A DNA stretch of 64,000 nt from Pseudoxanthomonas sp. NC8 (lineage in GTDB: Bacteria > Pseudomonadota > Gammaproteobacteria > Xanthomonadales > Xanthomonadaceae), in the NCBI GenBank assembly GCA_025232375.1, contig CP060419.1, forward strand, positions 2,045,001 through 2,109,000. The letters run 5' to 3'. Positions 60,999-64,000 of this stretch are shown here, piece by piece. Each line of letters opens with the position of its first letter. The stretch's first letter is position 1. The position numbers and the translations under genes were made by a program. Under the pieces are notes generated by a model. The model was not told the origin of the DNA. It did no database searches and saw only the letters and a program-made list of their open reading frames with translations.

Positions 60999-62013
60999 TC
61001 CCGGCCACCGTGGTCTTCGCCGCGCTCGCCACCGCCGCCACGCTCGGCATCCTACGCCAGGTGCTGTGGCCGCTGCGGCGCAGCCGGTCGTGGCCGTGGG
61101 TCGTGGCCGTGCTCGGCGTGGGCGTGCTCGCCCTGTACCGGCTGGTCGGCACCCCGACCGGCCTGCAGGAGGCCGCCAGCACCGCGCCGCAGAGCCTGGA
61201 CGAGGCCATCGTCCAGCTGCAGGCCGAGCTCGAACGCAACCCGGCGCAGCCCGAAGGCTGGGCGCTGCTCGCCCGCTCGCAGGCGACCGTGGGCAACCAT
61301 GCCGCCGCGCGCGACGCCTATGCCCGGGCGGTGAAGCTGACTCCCGACGACCCGGCGCTGCTGGTCGATGCCGCCGAAGCGCGCGCACTGGCCGATCCGC
61401 AACGCCGCTTCGACGCGCCGGCCGTGGCATGGCTGCACCACGCGATCGAGCTGCAGCCGGCCAATGCCCGCGCGACCTGGTTCCTCGGCGTATCGCAGCG
61501 TAAGGCCGGGCAGAACGCCGAGGCGGCGAAGATAGGAACCCCTGCTGGGAACGGTCGACGCCGCCACCGCGCGCAGCCTGCGCGGGCAGATCAACGAGGC
61601 GCGCGCCGAAGCCGGCCTTAGCGCCGCTGCCCGCCGCCGCCGACGCTGCACCCGCCGACGCCAACGCGCTGACGGTGAAGGTCGCGCTGCACCCGGACTT
61701 CGCCGCGCGCGTGCGCCTGCGCGGCGATGCGACGGTGTTCGTGATCGCCCGCGTGCCCGGCGGTCCGCCGATGCCGGTCGCGGTCGAGCGCCACGCATTG
61801 CAGGACCTGCCGCTGGAGGTGGTGCTCGACGATGCCGACAGCCCGATGCCGACGCAGAAGCTGTCCGCGCTGCGCGAGGTCGAAGTGTTCGCGCGCGTGT
61901 CCGCCACCGGCACTGCCAATCGCGGCGAAGGCGACCTGGAATCGGCGCCGGTGCGGGTCACCCTGCCCGCGGAGCAGCCGCTCGAACTGGTGATCGGCGC
62001 TCCGGCGCCGTAG
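60992..62013 (+). CDS. ccmI: CcmI/CycH, apocytochrome chaperone with TPR domain (frameshifts)
   Basis: Short hydrophobic start (VVFAALATAATLGILRQVLW, VVAVLGVGVLALYRLVG), then a TPR region LDEAIVQLQAELERNPAQPE with GWALLARSQATVGNHAAARD and AYARAVKLTPDDPALLVDAA, and a C-terminal beta domain LTVKVALHPDFAARVRLRGD with TVFVIARVPGGPPMPVAVER. Breaks near 61530 and 61617 (GGCCTTAG for CCTGG). It is the last ccm gene. Confidence 0.92.
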
Positions 62014-62158
62014 CCGGAAACCGGTCGTCCGCGCATCCGCGCAGCCGGCGTGCACCGCTGCGGGAGCGCGGGTCGCCACGGGTCGCCAACCGCGGGAATC
62101 AGTTTCCCGTGGTACGCCTGCCAACAGCAGCGGCCGATGCCGGTACACTCCGGCCCCT

Positions 62159-63290
62159 ATGTCCCCGGCCCCGACCCACGAATTCATCCCGCCCGGCAGC
62201 CGTTTCCACGCGCTGCGGTCGCCGTTCCCGATGAAGCGCGGCGGCGCGCTGCTCGACGCCCGCATCGCCTACGAAACCCAGGGCACGCTCGACGCGCAGC
62301 GTGGCAACGCGGTGCTGATCGTCACCGGCCTGTCGCCTGACGCGCACGCCGCCGCCAACGACGCCGATCCCGTGCCCGGCTGGTGGGAAGGCATGCTGGG
62401 CCCGGGCAAGCCGATCGACAGCGACCGCTGGTTCGTGGTCTGCGTCAACTCGCTGGGCAGCTGCAAGGGCTCCACCGGGCCGGCTTCGATCGACCCGGCT
62501 ACCGGCGCGCCCTACCGCCTGTCGTTCCCGGAGCTGTCGATCGAGGACATCGCCGATGCGGCGGCCGAAGTCGTGCGCGGCCTGGGCATCGAACAGCTGG
62601 CCTGCGTGATCGGCAACTCGATGGGTGGCATGACCGCGCTGGCGCTGCTGGCGCGCCATCCCGGGATCGCCCGCTCGCACATCAACATCTCCGGCAGCGC
62701 GCGCGCCATGCCGTTCTCCATCGCCGTGCGCTCGCTGCAGCGCGAGGCGATCCGGCTCGACCCGAACTGGAACGGTGGCGGATACGACGACGACACCTAT
62801 CCGGAATCGGGCATGCGCATCGCGCGCAAACTCGGCGTGATCACCTACCGTTCGGCGCTGGAATGGGACGGCCGCTTCGGCCGCGTGCGCCTGGACGAGC
62901 AGGTGGTGCCGGGCGAAGATCCGTTCGGACTGGAGTTTAGGTCGAAAGCTACCCTGGAAGGCCACGCCCGCCGCTTCGTCCGCCGCTACGACCCGAACTG
63001 CTACCTGTACCTGAGCCGGTCGATGGACTGGTTCGACCTTAGCCGAAGCCGGAGGTGGCGACGTGCTCGCCGGGCTGGCGCGGATCAGGGTCGAACGCGC
63101 CCTGGCCATCGGCGCCAACACCGACATCCTGTTTCCGGTGCAGCAGCAGCAGGAGGTGGCCGAGGGCCTGGCCCGCGGCGGCGCGCAGGTGGACTTCCTC
63201 GGCATGGATTCGCCGCAGGGCCACGATGCATTTATGGTCGACCTGGAACGCTTCGGCCCGGCGGTGCGGGATTTCCTCCACGGGCTCTGA
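62159..63290 (+). CDS. MetX-like serine (or homoserine) O-succinyltransferase (one frameshift)
   Basis: Alpha/beta-hydrolase-fold acyltransferase. It begins HEFIPPGSRFHALRSPFPMK, then SPDAHAAANDADPVPGWWEG, VCVNSLGSCKGSTGPASIDP, the nucleophile serine in CVIGNSMGGMTALALLARHP, the Asp in AIGANTDILFPVQQQQEVAE and the His in MDSPQGHDAF. In xanthomonads this subgroup acts as serine O-succinyltransferase leading to cysteine, rather than as homoserine acetyltransferase. The NDADPVPGWWEG and GSCKGSTGP features match that subgroup. The break at 63037-63042 is CCTTAG for CCTGG. Confidence 0.87.
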
Positions 63291-63366
63291 TACGGTTGCA
63301 CTGGAAACATTCTGCTAACGGACCATGCCCTAGCCTGCATGCCGGACCAAGCGGACCGCCGCCACC

Positions 63367-63950
63367 GTGCATTTCCCCGGCAAGGACCGGCTGATCGCAG
63401 CGCTCGACGCGGCCGTCAGCCTGAATGATGAAAACGCCGTCACCGCCGCGCTGCGCCGGGCCTGGTGACGCTGTTCGCCGACCGCGAGGTCGGCCTGCCG
63501 CTCGCCGTGCTGCAGCCTATCGGCGACCACTACGCGCGCCGCGAACTGCACGTCAGCGCCGAGCTCGGCTACAGCGTGATCGCAATGATGGGGGCCCGGC
63601 CAGGCACCCATATCCATGACCATGACGGCGCCTGGTGCGTCGAAGGCGTCTGGCGCGGCCGCCTCGCCATCACCCAGTACGAGCCGCGCGAACGCGACGG
63701 CGACCGCACGCGCTGGCGCTTCACCCGCATGGGCGACATCGAGGCCGGCCCCGGCACCGCCGGCAGCCTGATCCCGCCGCACGAATACCACGCCATCCGC
63801 AACCCCAGCAGCGGCGACATCGCCGTCTCGCTGCACGTCTACCAGCGCCCGCCGCTGCGCTGCCACGTATTCGTGCCCGAGGAGCCTTCCGCCAGCGACG
63901 GCTGGTTGCGCCGCGAGGAGCGCGTGCTGGCCACCGACGCCGGTGGATAG
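63367..63950 (+). CDS. Cysteine dioxygenase-like cupin (one frameshift)
   Basis: GTG 63367 gives VHFPGKDRLIAALDAAVSLN, then after a break near 63460 (GCCTGG for GCCCTGG) LFADREVGLPLAVLQPIGDH. The cupin motif is GARPGTHIHDHDGAWCVEGV with WRGRLAITQYE, supplying the His-x-His iron ligands, and the third His is in PPHEYHAIRNPSSGDIAVSL. It matches the cysteine/thiol dioxygenase family. Beside the serine O-succinyltransferase gene, a role in cysteine or related thiol turnover is plausible. Confidence 0.8.
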
Positions 63951-63971
63951 CCGCCCACCGGCCACGGCCGC

Positions 63972-63977
63972 TATACT
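63972..63977 (+). promoter_or_regulatory. -10 element of the tRNA promoter
   Basis: TATACT lies ten bases before the first base of the tRNA-like sequence, a near-consensus -10. No good -35 is seen 17 bases upstream. Confidence 0.5.
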
Positions 63978-63987
63978 GCCGGCCCGC

Positions 63988-64000
63988 GCCGAAGTGGCGG
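63988..64000 (+). tRNA. 5' end of a probable tRNA-Leu (cut by window end)
   Basis: GCCGAAGTGGCGG is the exact start of many bacterial tRNA-Leu genes (acceptor arm GCCGAAG, U8 and D-arm GGCGG). Only 13 bases are visible. The TATACT box just upstream supports a stable-RNA gene. Confidence 0.55.

Noticed and set aside
62159..63290. Classical homoserine O-acetyltransferase call
   Set aside because: The sequence resembles the xanthomonad subgroup shown to use succinyl-CoA and serine. Acetyltransferase activity cannot be excluded without assay but is not the best call.

Overview
The window is GC-rich (apart from some integron cassettes) and looks like a chromosomal segment of a gammaproteobacterium of the Xanthomonadaceae/Lysobacteraceae (Lysobacter, Luteimonas or Pseudoxanthomonas type). 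This is inferred from the Xanthomonas-type integron repeats, the YgfX/SdhE pair, the RegBA pair beside a cyo operon, the serine-O-succinyltransferase-type MetX and the complete Entner-Doudoroff operon. No 16S gene is present, so genus is not fixed.

Layout. 1-4527: distal end of a chromosomal integron, with eleven attC sites (ten of about 60 bp that are nearly identical, one of 120 bp), nine coding cassettes on the + strand, one apparently non-coding cassette and a terminal cassette cut short. The integrase must lie to the left of the window. 4528-10356: chromosomal genes for a secreted RidA protein, a SelW-like protein, PspC, the lipoprotein exporter LolCD, YgfX-SdhE, a REP-like repeat pair and an MHS-type transporter. 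10560-17479: cyoABCD quinol oxidase, a SURF1 protein and a RegB/RegA redox two-component system. 17904-22623: DUF1674-sdhCDAB on the minus strand, then ygfZ. 22638-43257: a carbohydrate island made of a MalK-like ATPase, the operon zwf-glk-pgl-edd-eda, and on the minus strand a LacI regulator, a TonB-dependent receptor, a GH144-like lipoprotein, a MalEFG-type importer and a large six-hairpin glycosidase. 43358-54615: YciI, scpAB-rluB, OsmC, thioredoxin 2, omega-amidase, methionine aminotransferase and a LytS/LytR-type pair. 54942-62013: complete ccmABCDEFGHI cytochrome c maturation operon. 62159-64000: MetX-type acyltransferase, a cysteine-dioxygenase-like cupin and the first bases of a probable tRNA-Leu.

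How they fit together. The carbohydrate island reads as one pathway: outer-membrane uptake, cleavage of a beta-glucan (probably beta-1,2-linked), ABC import and Entner-Doudoroff breakdown, under a LacI repressor with a clear operator beside its own gene. The respiratory genes (cyo, sdh, ccm, RegBA) form the second theme.

Important caveat. More than thirty conserved genes carry frameshifts, and most fall exactly where the conserved protein calls for CCTGG or CCAGG. The sequence reads CCTTGG, CCTTAG, TTATGG or ACCTGG instead. This looks like a long-read basecalling artefact at Dcm-type methylated CCWGG sites, not decay. CDS limits below therefore span the whole inferred gene across such breaks, and I name the break in each entry.
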